The position numbers and the translations under genes were made by a program. A stretch of 64,000 bases of DNA, taken from Terebella lapidaria (taxonomy: Eukaryota > Annelida > Polychaeta > Terebellida > Terebellidae). Below are positions 1 through 13,700 of this stretch, in pieces. Numbering within the stretch: position 1 is the first letter of the stretch; each line of letters starts with the position of its first letter. The stretch lies in NCBI GenBank assembly GCA_949152475.1, contig OX424556.1, forward strand, positions 57,432,451 through 57,496,450, read 5' to 3'. The notes beneath the pieces were generated by a model. The model ran no database searches. It saw only the letters and a list, made by a program, of their open reading frames with translations, and was not told the origin of the DNA.

Positions 1-910
1 TAAATATTTCTTGTCTTAACTATTTTCATTATGGTCAATAATAGACTTAACATGTAAAAATAATGTTAACTTATTTGGTTACACCCAGAAATTTCTACCG
101 GACAAAACCTTAACCTTGTTGAGCTTACCTTGTTGAGCCCAATAGAAAATATTTCTTGTCTTAACTATTTTCATTGTGGTCAATAATAGACTTAACATGT
201 AAAAATAATGTTAACTTTTTCGGTTACACCCAGAAATTTCTACCGTACAAAACCTTAACATTGTTGAGCATTGTTTCTCATCTTAACTATTTTTATTGAG
301 GTCAATAATAGACTTAACTAGCAAAAAAAAAAAGTTAACTTATTTGGTTACAGACATAAAATGTCTACTGGACAGAATCTTTACCTTGTTGAGCCCAATA
401 ATAAATATTTCTTGTCTTAACTATTTTTATTGTGGTCAATAATAGACTAAACTAGTAAAAATAATGTTAACTTATTCAGTACACCCATGAAATCTGTACT
501 GGACATACTTTCACCTTATTGAGCTTAATAATAAATATTTCTCCTCTTAACTATTTTTATCGTGGTCAATACGTAATAGACCTAACTATTTTTATTGTGG
601 TCAATAATAGACTTAACTAGTGAAAATAATGTTAACTTATTCGGTTACACCAATGAAATTTGTACTGGACAAAACATTTACCTTGTTGAGGTTAATAATA
701 AATATTTCTTGTCTTAACTATTTTTATTGTGGTCAATAATAGACTTAACTATTAAAAATAATATTAACTTATTCAGTTCCACCCATGAAATCTGTACTGG
801 ACAAAACCTTTACCTTGTTGAGCTTAATAATAAACGTTTCTCGTCTTAACTATTTTTATTGTGGACAATAATAGACTTAACTAGTAAAACTCATGTTAAC
901 TTATTCAGTA
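1..910 (+). repeat. H4 family tandem array (125-145-bp monomers)
   Basis: About seven imperfect units share the words cttaactatttt, caataatagacttaac and atgttaactta, then tactggacaaaacc and ccttgttgag. The array continues beyond the left edge. A further unit lies at 3870-3995 on the far side of an H3 element, so H3 appears inserted in H4-type sequence. No gene is seen. Confidence 0.8.
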
Positions 911-1059
911 ATATTGTCCTGTTTTCACTGAAAACATCAGTTCTCCATTCTGAACAAGAAACCAGTGTCATTACCTTCCATTGTTCAGGCTATTGGAATG
1001 ATCATACATGTCAAAATGGATATTTCAAAATTCTGTAATGAGTTAGGCTGTTAACATAT

Positions 1060-1580
1060 TAATATTTATATGATCATTCTAAAAAACGACTCATTTCGTG
1101 TGACAGCCCTTCCAAACAACACTTCCAAATATTATCGAGATTCGTCAAAAATTGCCATCAGCAGAGCGTTCACAAGCCATGTGTCTCAAACAGGCTGTTT
1201 GTTTTCAATGCAAAATGTGTCCCCAAATGACCAATTCAGTTGCCACGGCAACCAAAATCGATTGGTGTCGGGATCTTACCATAATATATGTGCCTGCAAA
1301 AAATAATGGTGATCGGGTGAGAATTGCGACCTGTAGCGCGTTCACAAGCCATGTGTCTCAAACAGGCTGTTTTCAGTGCAAAATGTGTCCCCAAACGACC
1401 AATTCAGTTGCCACGGCAACCAAAATCGATTGGTGTCGGGATCTTACCATTATATATGTGCCTGCAAAAAATAATGGTGATCGGGTGAGAATTGCGGCCT
1501 GTAGTGCGTTCACAAGAAAATCTCTGCGGACGCGGACGACGAAGCCAAATCCATAGTATCCGCCAAACTTTGTTCGGGGA
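1060..1580 (+). repeat. H4 family 3'-part with internal 170-bp duplication
   Basis: A segment from about 1176 to 1344 is repeated at 1350-1510 (shared gccatgtgtctcaaacagg and aatgtgtccccaaa). The end, caaatccatagtatccgcc followed by a ttgttcgggg-like run, recurs at 4430-4475 and 18940-18985, marking the conserved 3' end of the family. Short ORFs here are not credible genes. Confidence 0.7.
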
Positions 1581-1735
1581 ATACAATAACATGAATAATG
1601 TTATGTTAATAATATTTGTTAACTTATTTCTGATAAACATTTTCCTTATTTCTTTCCAACATTTCAGATGATTTCTGAATCCACGCTTGTTCATAATGAA
1701 TATGTTTTACCTGTTGTAATAAGTTAGTAATATTA

Positions 1736-3777
1736 ACTAGACGTCAAGGCCTAAAGATGCCTTGGAGGCATTTCGGTGTGATGAATAATTTATAATACTA
1801 GATATCGACGAAAATGAAAAATGTCGACAAATTTCGGGTCAAGGTCAAAGTTCATCCATAATACCCGCTAGACATGTTTGTCTAGGGCGACGAGTCCGAA
1901 AATACCATCCGTTTCGCTCTACGACGCACCGTTTCCGAGATATCGACGAAAACAAAAACTGCCGACTCGGCAAAAAAATTTCGGGTCAAGGTCAAAGTTA
2001 ATCCATAATACCCCTTAGACATGTTTGTCTAGGGTGACGAGTCCGAAAATAACGTCCGTTTCGCTCTACGACGCACAGTTTCCGAGATATCGACGAAAAC
2101 GAAAAATGCCGACTCGGCAAAAAAAAAATCGGGTCAAGGTCAAAGTTCATCAATAATTCCCCATAGACATCTTTGTCTTGTGCGACGAGTCCGAAAATAA
2201 CGTCCGTTTCGCTCTACGACGCACCGTTTCCGAGATATCGACGAAAACGAAAAATGCCGACTCGGCAAAAAAATTTCGGGTCAAGGTCAAAGTTCATCCA
2301 TAATACCCCTTAGACATGTTTGTCTAGTGCGACGAGTCCGAAAATAACGTCCGTTTCGCTCTACGACGCACCGTTTCCGAGATATCGACGAAAACGAAAA
2401 ATGCCGACTCAGCAAAAAAATTTCGGGTCAAGGTCAAAGTTCATCAATAATACCCCTTAGACATGTTTGTCTAGTGCGACGAGTCCGAAAATAACGTCCG
2501 TTTCGCTCTACGACGCACCATTTCCGAGATATCGACGAAAACGAAAAATGCCGACTCGGCAAAAAAATTTCGGGTCAAGGTCAAAGTTCATCCATAATAC
2601 CCCTTAGACATGTTTGTCTAGTGCGACGAGTCCGAAAATAACGTCCGTTTCGCTCTACGACGCACCGTTTCCGAGATATCGACGAAAACGAAAAATGCCA
2701 ACTCGGCAAAAAAATTTCGGGTCAAGGTCAAAGTTCATCAATAATTCCCCTTAGACATGTTTGTCTACTGCGACGAGTCCGAAAATAACGTCCGTTTCGC
2801 TCTACGACGCACCGTTTCCGAGATATCGACGAAAACGAAAAATGCCGACTCGGCAAAAAAATTTCGGGTCAAATTCAAAGTTCATCAATAATTCCCCTTA
2901 GACATGTTTGTCTAGTGCGACGAGTCCGAAAATAACGTCCGTTTCGCTCTAGGACGCACCGTTTCCGAGATATCGACGAAAACGAAAAATGCCGACTCGG
3001 CAAAAAAATTTCGGGTCAAGGTCAAAGTTCATCCATAATACCCCTTAGACATATTTGTCTAGGGCGACGAGTCCGAAAATAACGTCCGTTTCGCTCTACG
3101 ACGCACCGTTTCCGAGATATGCAGGATGCCTCAAGGATGACTCAGCAAAAAATTATTTCGACCTCTAGGTCAAAGGTCGTTTGAGGTATCGATCCCAAAA
3201 TCAATAGGGTTCTTCCCTGGTGATATATAAACCTCCGTGCAAAATTCTGCAACTTTTGCCTGAATATTTTTTGAGTTATCGTCCGGAAACCAAGTTCCTC
3301 GATTTCATCCTCACGGACCTCACGGACCTCGGAGCCGGATCAAAAAAAAAAGTACACCCTAGAGATGTTTGTCTAGGGCGACGAGTCCGAAAATAACGTC
3401 CGTTTCGCTCTACGACGCACGGTTTCCGAGATATGCAGGAAGCCTCAAGGATGAATCAGCAAAAAATTATTTTGACCTCTAGGTCAAAGGTCGTTTGACG
3501 GATCGATCCCAAAATCAATAGGGTTCTTCCCTGGTGGCATATGAACCTCCATGCAGAGTTCTGCAACTATTGCATAAATATTTTTCCAGTTATCGTCCGG
3601 AAACCAAGTCTTAAAATTAGCCTTGATTTCATCCTCACGGACCTCACGGACCTCCGATCCGGCTCAAAAAGAATAGGGTTCTTCCTCATATCATTTCTGA
3701 CTTGCGGTGAAAATTTGACAAGGATCCGTCAAGGCAATCTAAAGTTATCGTCCGGAAACCAAAAGTGGCGGAAGAAG

Positions 3778-3813
<36 letters not shown>

Positions 3814-3857
3814 CTGCTAAAACCATAAAGGCATTTCTGCCGAAATGCCTTAATAAT
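1736..3857 (+). mobile_element. H3 element copy 1, hairpin ends and 148-bp tandem core
   Basis: The 5' end ctagacgtcaaggcctaaag is followed by the hairpin ATGCCTTGGAGGCAT. The 3' end has the hairpin AAGGCATTTCTGCCGAAATGCCTT in two parts (AAGGCATTT, loop, AAATGCCTT). Between them are about nine 148-bp monomers with the palindrome TGCCGACTCGGCA and the word gtttccgagatatcgacg. An A-rich run lies at 3777-3810. No coding capacity. The same ends recur at 21890-23475 and 57172-58255. The layout resembles Helentron/pearl-type non-autonomous elements (inference). Confidence 0.75.
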
Positions 3858-4480
3858 GCTATTATTACAGGTTTCAAATCTATACTGGACAAAAGTTTCA
3901 CCTTGTTTAGTTCAATAATAAATGTTTCTCACCTTAAGCTTTTATATTGTGGGCAATAATAGTTTTAACCAGTGAAATTCATGTTAACTTATTCAGAAAT
4001 AGTAATTTGTTTTGCACAAGTCATCAGCTCTACACGTACGCACACTTTCAGTACAATGAAATGGAATGATTTCAAACCTCAAACTGAATATTTCACATTG
4101 TTGTCATAAGTTATCTCATTAACTTATTATTATTCATTTTATATCTCTGAGAAACAATAGGTTTTGTGTATGAGCATTGTCCAACATTCCTCTTCAATAT
4201 CGCTGCCACTAGAGCGCAAAATAGTCACGGGCTGATGTGCCAACGGGCTGATTTCATCAGAAAATGTGTCCCCAATCAGCCACTTTGGTTGCTATGGCAA
4301 CGAAAATCCCCAGGTGTCACCCCCATACCATATTATATCTCTGTATACAACTTTATCTAAATTGGACTAGAAATGTGACCTGTAGAGTGCTCGCAAAAAA
4401 GTGTTTGCGGTGGACGCAGGCGCGGCGCGATGACGCAAATCCATAGTATCCGCCGACCTTCGTTCGGGGGAATAATTAAC
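3858..4480 (+). repeat. H4 family sequence right of the H3 copy
   Basis: One array unit (3870-3995) is followed by a diverged copy of the 1060-1580 segment, with aaaatgtgtccccaa near 4261 and the family 3' end near 4440-4475. It resumes H4 where the H3 element interrupted it. Confidence 0.65.
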
Positions 4481-4606
4481 AAATCCTCCAGCTCCTTACA
4501 TTTTGTTGTCCCCAAAGGCCAATTTGTACACTTAGAGGGATTCAAAATGCACCATCTTCATACACATGTTGACATTACAAATGACCGAGATATCTGCTTG
4601 TGAAAC

Positions 4607-4731
4607 CTGCCTTGGTCCTGCGAGCAATCTCCAGGTGAGCTATGGTTCTGTTGAAGAGGTTCTCCAAGTGTTCTCGGTCCCAGTATGGGTCTGGGGGGTC
4701 AAGCAGGTCCGAGCGCAGGTTAACCAGGTGA
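4607..4731 (-). CDS. RMND1: RMND1 coding exon 9 (last exon seen)
   Basis: Acceptor attgacag, donor GGCAG|gtttca, 125 nt ending in phase 1. It encodes HLVNLRSDLLDPPDPYWDRE and then HLENLFNRTIAHLEIARRTK, matching the highly conserved DFYWDRENLE block. At least one more exon is needed for the MNEKL and EWMI blocks; I see no acceptable candidate to the left. Confidence 0.92.
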
Positions 4732-7700
4732 CTGTCAATCAAAAAATTAGACCAAGGTCTAAGAAAGGTTACCGGACAATGTATATTTTAGAATTTCCTA
4801 ACCTTGAAAACAGGGTCATTGGTCAATTCAAGGTCACGAGAATATTCAACTCATATCATTTCCTATATGTTCACAATTGATTTCTAAGCTGTAAAGAAGA
4901 TAATAAGCGAGATATTAGCCATTTTGTTCTCTGATCTTGAAAATGAGGTCAGAAGTCAGATTCAAGGTGAGGATTTGTCACATATTAAGGTCAAATTCAA
5001 GGTCATGACAATATTCACAATATATCATTTCCTATATATCCACAATTGATTCCTAAGCTGTAAAGTCAATAATAAACGAGATATTGGCCATTTTGTGCTC
5101 TGACCTTGAAAATGAGGTCAAAGGTCAAATTCAAGGTCACGAGAATATTCAGCATATATCACTTCCTATATGTCCACAATTGATTCCTAAGCTGAAAAGT
5201 CGATATTAAGTGAGATATTGGCCATTTTGTGCTCTGACCTTGAAAATGAGGTGAAAGGTCAAATTCGAGGTCACGAGAATATTCAGCATATATCATTTCC
5301 TATAGGTCCACAATTGATTCCAAGTCTCTAATCTCAATATGAAGTGAGATATCAGGACCAGTGTGACCCATCATAAAGCATAGGAGAATTTAACACGGGA
5401 AACTCCCATTTGGGCCACGTAGACCTGCAATTCAAGAGCATCGAGACTTAACATATTATAATGATACATGAGGGGAACATTTTGAAAGTAGAATCTCAAA
5501 ACTGAGCAGACAGTCTTTGAGAAAATAATTTTTGAAGTTGAAACATAGCACCAAGGGTGCTGTAGCTTACCGGCAATCATGAGAATTGCACAGAGTATTA
5601 ATTTTCCATTAATATCAAATTGTTACACTGATCTTAAACTCTATTGTCAAAACATGTTCGTAAATGTTGCCGGAAACACATTTTCTGTATTGACTATTAA
5701 AGAAATCGAGTTACATCTCGGAAGATTTTTTTCTTTAATGACATATATTCACAGACTGTCCATTCAAAGGCAACAAAACTTTTACACATCACAAAGGTAC
5801 ATAAGGAGAATCTTATGCATTTTGAGAAAAATTGTCTGAATAGATTTTGAGGAAAGGGCCATCAAAGAGAAAATTCATCGTTTTTTTTCCAACAAAAAAG
5901 ATCGTTTTTGACCTTCCAAGGTCATTGAAGGTCAAACTCAAGGTCACAACTCAAACCGCAATATATGATTTCCCATTTGAAAGTGCCAATACTTAGATTC
6001 TAACTTGAAGTCTTCTATGAGTATACTCCGCACAGCTCCCATTATGAAGGAAAAATTGGGTGAAACAATTTTTCAATGGCCAAAAAAAACTATTATTTTT
6101 TTGTTGGAAATGGCTCAAAACAAATAGTGACTTGATTTGGGACAAAGAATTTTTTTTTGCCTACCCGTCAAAAAATAAAAATGGCCACCATACGCAGACC
6201 GTCATTTCAAAGGCAACAAAACTTATAAAATCACGAAGGTACATAAGGAGAATCTAATACATGATTTTGAGGAAAACTGTCTGAATAGACTTTGAGAAAA
6301 GGGCCACCAAAGACAAGATTCATTGTTTTTTTGACAAAAAAGGTTGTTTTGACCTTTCAAGGTCATTGAAGGTCAATTTCAAGGTCATCACTCAACCCGC
6401 AATATATGATTTCCCATTTGAATGTGCAAATACTCAGGCTCTATCTTGAGTGTTCTATGAGTTTACTCCGCACAGCTCCCATTATGAAGGAAAAATTGGG
6501 TGAAGTCCAAAAAAAATTTCAATGGCTCAAAACGATCGTGACTCGATTTGGGACAAAAAAATTTTTTTTCGCCGACCCGTCAAAAAATCAAAATGGCCGC
6601 CACACACTAACCGACGATTCAAGGGCAACGAAACTTATATACGTCATAGAGGATGAGTCATAGAGGATGAGAAGAATGTTTTGAAACAAAAATCTCAAAA
6701 CTGATCACACTATTAGAGAAAATGGCCAATTTTTCGTCAAAAATGGCTGCCAAATCGGCAAAAACGATTCAATCAAAAATTGTTTTAGAAAGTCTTTAGA
6801 TACTGGCCAAAGGTATGTTCTGACAAATTTATGGGGAAATTCATCATGTCAAAAAAAGTTACAGACCCGGACGTGTTACCTCAATTCGTCTCAGACTCAC
6901 CGTAAGTGAAGCAGCCAGCCAGTCTTACGCAACACATCCATCTCTGACAGCCGAATCTTCCTGCCATCCTTCAGGTCCTGGTCGTAACCAACAGAATAGC
7001 TCTGACACAGGTTCATAGAAGCTATATATTGCAACTACAGCTTTGTAGTTAATTTATCATTATCCACCATATTGATCTCATGATACTCAACTGAACGCCA
7101 AATGTTTTGAGTAGAAGTGAGTGTGACAAAACCAGCACCCGTTAGCATGAATCTCACCAAAATCACCATTACATTCCCCATCAATACCTGAATGTTATTA
7201 TTAATGGATAACTTTCGTCATTGAGTCATTTGTTGCAAACATACATGTAAGCATTTATGTTTTGCACTTCTCCTACAGATGAAGTGACACTCACCTGAAG
7301 AACAAACTCTATTGAATCCACGTACTGGTCCAGCATAGCCTCCCATATCGCCAGCTTAACTACAAATACCCAACATCAATAATTCAGTTACCACAGAGCT
7401 ACACCACTGGCTACTATACACATGTACGCCTAAAAACAGATATAAGTTGTTAATGTTTCTCCAACATTCCACTGACAATGTACAAAATTATGCATTGTTT
7501 CCATTAAAACTTAAAATGAACAAAATAGCAATGCTACAAATGCACATTGATAGGGACTTCATACACACACAAGCTACCTGATAGTGACAGAGTGTTAGAG
7601 AAAACATATCTCTCCAGTCAGTGGTCACAGATCCCTTCATACACACACAAGTTACCTGATAGCGCCAGTGTTAGAGAAGACATATCTCTCCAGTCAGTGG

Positions 7701-10700
7701 TCACAGATCCCTTCATACACACACAAGTTACCTGATAGTGCCAGAGTGTTAGAGAAGACATATCTCTCCAGTGGTCACAGATCCATTCATACACACACAA
7801 GCTACCTGATAGTGACAGAGTGTTAGAGAAGACATATCTCTCCAGTCAGTGGTCACAGATCCCTTCATACACACACAAGTTATCTGATAGTGCCAGAGCG
7901 TTAGAGAAGACATATCTCTCCAGTCAGTGGTCACAGATCCCTTCATACACACACAAGCTACCTGATAGTGACAGAGTGTTAGAGAAGACATATCTCTCCA
8001 GTGGTCACAGATCCCTTCATACACACACAAGCTACCTGATAATGCCAGAGTGTTAGAGAAGACATATCTCTCCAGTGGTCACAGATCCATTCATACACAC
8101 ACAAGTTACCTGATAGTGACAGAGTGTTAGAGAAGACATATCTCTCCAGTCAGTGGTCACAGATCCCTTCATACACACACAAGTTATCTGATAGTGCCAG
8201 AGCGTTAGAGAAGACATATCTCTCCAGTCAGTGGTCACAGATCCCTTCATACACACACAAGCTACCTGATAGTGCCAGAGTGTTAGAGAAGACATACCGG
8301 TATCTCTCCAGTGGTCACAGATCCCTTCATACACACACAAGCTACCTGATAGTGCCAGAGTGTTAGAGAAGACATATCTCTCCAGTGGTCACAGATCCCT
8401 TCATACACACACAAGCTACCTGATAGTGACAGAGTGTTAGAAAAGACATATCTCTCCAGTGGTCACAGATCCCTTCATACACACACAAGCTACCTGATAG
8501 TGCCAGAGCGTTAATTGGAGAAGACATATCTCTCCAGTGGTCACAGATCCCTTCATACACACACAAGCTACCGGATAGTGACAGAGCGTTAGAGAAGACA
8601 TATCTCTCCAGTCAGTGGTCACAGATCCCTTCATACACACACAAGCTACCTGATAGTGCCAGAGCGTTAGAGAAGACATATCTCTCCAGTGGTCACAGAT
8701 CCCTTCATACACACACAAGCTGCCTGATAGTGCCTGAGTGTTAGAGAAGACATATCTCTCCAGTGGTCACAGATCCCTTCATACACACACAAGCTGCCTG
8801 ATAGTGCCTGAGTGTTAGAGAAGACATATCTCTCCAGTGGTCACAGATCCCTTCATACACACACAAGCTACCGGATAGTGCCAGAGTGTTAGAGAAGACA
8901 TATCTCTCCAGTGGTCACAGATCCCTTCATACACACACAAGCTGCCTGATAGTGCCTGAGTGTTAGAGAAGACATATCTCTCCAGTGGTCACAGATCCCT
9001 TCATACACACACAAGCTACCTGATAGTGACAGAGTGTTAGAGAAGACATATCTCTCCAGTCAGTGGTCACAGATCCCTTCATACACACACAAGCTACCTG
9101 ATAGTGCCAGAGTGTTAGAGAAGACATATCTCTCCAGTCAGTGGTCACAGATCCCTTCATACACACACAAGCTACCTGATAGTGCCAGAGTGTTAGAGAA
9201 GACATATCTCTCCAGTGGTCACAGATCCCTTCATACACACACAATCATCCTGACAGTGTCAGAGTGTTAGAGAAGACATATCTCTCCAGTCAGTGGTCAC
9301 AGATCCCTTCATATACACACAAGCTACCTGATAGTGCCAGAGTGTTAGAGAAGGCATATCTCTCCAGTGGTCACAGATCCCTTCATACACACACAATCAT
9401 CCTGACAGTGTCAGAGTGTTAGAGAAGACATATCTCTCCAGTGGTCACAGATCCCTTCATACACACACAAGCTACCTGATAGTGACAGAGCGTTGGAGAA
9501 GACATATCTCTCCAGTCAGTGGTCACAGATCCCTTCATACACACACAAGCTACTTGATAGTGCCAGAGTGTTAGAGAAGACATATCTCTCAAGTCAGTGG
9601 TCACAGATCCCTTCATACACACACAAGCTACCGGATAGTGCCAGAGTGTTAGAGAAGACATATCTCTCCAGTGGTCACAGATCCCTTCATACACACACTA
9701 GCTACCTGATAGTGCCAGAGCGTTAGAGAAGACATACCGGTATCTCTCCAGTGGTCACAGATCCCTTCATACACACACAAGCTGCCTGATAGTGACAGAG
9801 TGTTAGAGAAGACATATCTCTCCAGTCAGTGGTCACAGATCCCTTCATACACACACAAGCTACCTGATAGTGCCAGAGCGTTAGAGAAGACATACCGGTA
9901 TCTCTCCAGTGGTCACAGATCCCTTCATACACACACTAGCTACCTGATAGTGCCAGAGCGTTAGAGAAGACATACCGGTATCTCTCCAGTGGTCACAGAT
10001 CCCTTCATACACACACAAGCTACCTGATAGTGCCAGAGCGTTAGAGAAGACATATCTCTCCAGTGTCCACAGATCCCTTCATACACACACAAGCTACCTG
10101 ATAGTGCCAGAGCGTTAGAGAAGACATATCTCTCCAGTGGTCACAGATCCCTTCATACACACACAAGCTGCCTGATAGTGCCTGAGTGTTAGAGAAGACA
10201 TATCTCTCCAGTGGTCACAGATCCCTTCATACACACACAAGCTACTTGATAGTGACAGAGTGTTAGAGAAGACATATCTCTCCAGTGGTCACAGATCCCT
10301 TCATACACACACAAGCTACCGGATAGTGCCAGAGTGTTAGAGAAGACATATCTCTCCAGTGGTCACAGATCCCTTCATACACACACAAGCTACCGGATAG
10401 TGACAGAGTGTTAGAGAAGACATATCTCTCCAGTGGTCACAGATCCCTTCATACACACACAAGCTACCTGATAGTGCCAGAGTGTTAGAGAAGACATATC
10501 TCTCCAGTGGTCACAGATCCCTTCATACACACACAAGCTACCTGATAGTGACAGTGTTAGAGAAGACATATCTCTCCAGTCATTGGTCACAGATCCCTTC
10601 ATACACCCACAAGCTACTTGATAGTGCCAGAGTGTTAGAGAAGACATATCTCTCCAGTGGTCACAGATCCCTTCATACACACACAAGCTACCTGATAGTG

Positions 10701-13700
10701 CCAGAGTGTTAGAGAAGACATATCTCTCCAGTCAGTGGTCACAGATCCCTTCATACACACACAAGCTACCTGATAGTGACAGTGTTAGAGAAGACATATC
10801 TCTCCAGTCAGTGGTCACAGATCCCTTCATACACACACAAGCTACCTGATAGTGACAGTGTTAGAGAAGACATATCTCTCCAGTGGTCACAGATCCCTTC
10901 ATACACACACAAGCTACCTGATAGTGCCAGAGTGTTAGAGAAGACATCTCTCCAGTGGTCACAGATCCATTCATACACACACAAGCTACCTCATAGTGAC
11001 AGAGTGTTAGAGAAGACATATCTCTCCAGTCAGTGGTCACAGATCCCTTCATACACACACAAGCTACCTGATAGTGACAGAGTGTTAGAGAAGACATATA
11101 TCTCCAGTCAGTGGTCACAGATCCCTTCATACACACACAAGGTACCTGATAGTGCCAGAGTGTTAGAGAAGACATATCTCTCCAGTCAGTGGTCACAGAT
11201 CCCTTCATACACACACAAGCTACCTGATAGTGACAGAGTGTTAGAGAAGACATATCTCTCCAGTCAGTGGTCACAGATCCCTTCATACACACACAAGCTA
11301 CCTGATAGTGACAGAGTGTTAGAGAAGACATATATCTCCAGTCAGTGGTCACAGATCCCTTCATACACACACAAGGTACCTGATAGTGCCAGAGTGTTAG
11401 AGAAGACATATCTCTCCAGTCAGTGGTCACAGATCCCTTCATACACACACAAGCTACATGTACCTGACAGCGCCAGAGCGTTAGAGAAGACATATCTCTC
11501 CAGTCAGTGGTCACAGATCCCTTCATACACACACAAGCTACCTGATAGCGCCAGAGTGTTAGAAAAGACATATCTCTCCAGTGGTCACAGATCCCTTCAT
11601 ACACACACAAGCTACCTGATAGTGACAGAGCGTTAGAGAAGACATATCTCTCCAGTGGTCACAGATCCCTTCATACACACACAAGCTACCTGATAGTGAC
11701 AGAGTGTTAGAGAAGACATATCTCTCCAGTCAGTGGTCACAGATCCCTTCATACACACACAAGCTACCTGATAGTGCCAGAGCGTTAGAGAAGACATATC
11801 TCTCCAGTGGTCACAGATCCCTTCATACACACACAAGGTACCTGATAGTGCCAGAGTGTTAGAGAAGACATATCTCTCCAGTCAGTGGTCACAGATCCCT
11901 TCATACACACACAAGCTACATGTACCTGACAGCGCCAGAGCGTTAGAGAAGACATATCTCTCCAGTCAGTGGTCACAGATCCCTTCATACACACACAAGC
12001 TACCTGATAGCGCCAGAGTGTTAGAAAAGACATATCTCTCCAGTGGTCACAGATCCCTTCATACACACACAAGCTACCTGATAGTGCCAGAGTGTTAGAG
12101 AAGACATATCTCTCCAGTCAGTGGTCACAGATCCCTTCATACACACACAAGCTACCTGATAGTGCCAGAGTGTTAGGGAAGACATATCTCTCCAGTCAGT
12201 GGTCACAGATCCCTTCATACACACACAAGCTTCCTGATAGTGGCAGAGCGTTAGAGAAGACATATCTCTCCAGTCAGTGGTCACAGATCCCTTCATTAAC
12301 ACACAAGCTACCTGATAGTGACAGAGTGTTAATTGGAGAAGACATATCTCTCCAGTCAGTGGTCACAGATCCCTTCATACACACACAAGCTACCTGATAG
12401 TGCCAGAGTGTTAGAGAAGACATATCTCTCCAGTGGTCACAGATCCCTTCATACACACACAAGCTACCTGATAGTGCCAGAGCATTGGAGAAGGCATATC
12501 TCTCCAACCGGTGGTCCCAGATGCCTGAGTCGTCCTTCGGTTGTGTCAAACAAATCTCATCACCTTGAAGTCTGGAGGGGCCACTACAGGATAAAACATA
12601 TCAAAGGTAAGGTCCTTTCAAGTCAGTGTTAATGGCCCCATTTCCTCATCCACATCATCACTGGGCGAGTCTATCCATGCGATAAAAGATTTTTTCAGGT
12701 GTGTGTGGTCGAGTTTATCAGGTGTGCGGGAAAGTGTTTCAGGTATGTGGCAATGGGCCGTTAAGCTAAAAATGATCAGACAGTTTTTGAGAAAATGGCC
12801 AGCAAAGTTAAAATTAGCCCAAGGGCTAAGAAAGGTTACCAGACAATTATATTTTAGATATTAGTCTTTTGTCCCATGACCTTGAAAATGAGGTCATTGG
12901 TCAATTCAAGGTCATGGGAATATTCAGCATATATCATTTCGAGTTTGACCACAATTGATTCCTAAGCTGTAAAGTCGATAATAAGCGAGATATTCGTCAT
13001 TTTGTCCTGTGACCTTGAAATTTAGGTCAAAGGTCAAATTCAAGGTCATGAGAGTAATCTGTATATCATTTCTTATATGTTGACAATTGATTCCTAAGCT
13101 GTAAAGTCGATAATAAACGAGATATTAGCCATTTTGACCTTGAAAATTAGGTTAAAGGTCAACTTCAAAGTCACGATGATATTCAGAATATATCATTTCC
13201 TATATGTTGATAATTGATGTTGACGTTTGATCCTAATATAAGCTGTGAAGTCGATAATAAGCGAGATATTACCATGATCAAATTAATGATCATCAAAATA
13301 TTCAACACATACATTATCTCCTGTATGTCCACAATTGATTCTCCAGTTGTGAAGTTGATAATGAGCCAGATATTAACCATTTTGTCCTTTGACCTTGAAA
13401 ATGAGGTCAAAGGTCAAATTCAAGGTCATGAGATTATTCAGCATATATCATTTCCTATATGACCACAATTGATTCCTAATCTCTAATCTCAATATTAAGT
13501 GAGATATTTGAAACGAGTCACATATTTGGCACTCAAGGTCATCTGAGGTCACGTTCATGAGCATCATTAGTTGCGCCATATATGTCTTCCTATATGTTCA
13601 TAATGCAAACAAAAGCTCTATCTGCAAGCATTTCATCTACAGAGGCAAATCTGGGCCCTTTTTTTTACCCAAAAATGACTGTTTTGACCTTTCAAGGTCA

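Noticed and set aside
1861..3110. gacgagtccgaaaa words resembling a hammerhead ribozyme core
   Set aside because: The CUGANGA box is not present intact, stem II partners for gagtcc are missing and the GAAA is not placed before a stem III; no monomer satisfies the core.
3771..3811. Poly(A) run as evidence for a retrogene or SINE
   Set aside because: The A-rich run is at the same place in H3 copies 1 and 2, upstream of the terminal hairpin, so it is part of the element.
4357..4545. Minus-strand ORF with KCKELEDLL as candidate next RMND1 exon
   Set aside because: It lies in H4 repeat sequence that recurs at 1404-1694, lacks a convincing acceptor, and the following residues do not match the EWMI block.
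10776..11636. 286-residue ORF and matching minus-strand ORF
   Set aside because: They are products of consecutive 78-bp minisatellite units and break wherever a 74-bp unit occurs. The minus-strand frame listed is not the RMND1 frame.
7545..12467. Possible CRISPR-like array
   Set aside because: Units are contiguous without unique spacers and derive from an exon/intron junction in an animal gene.
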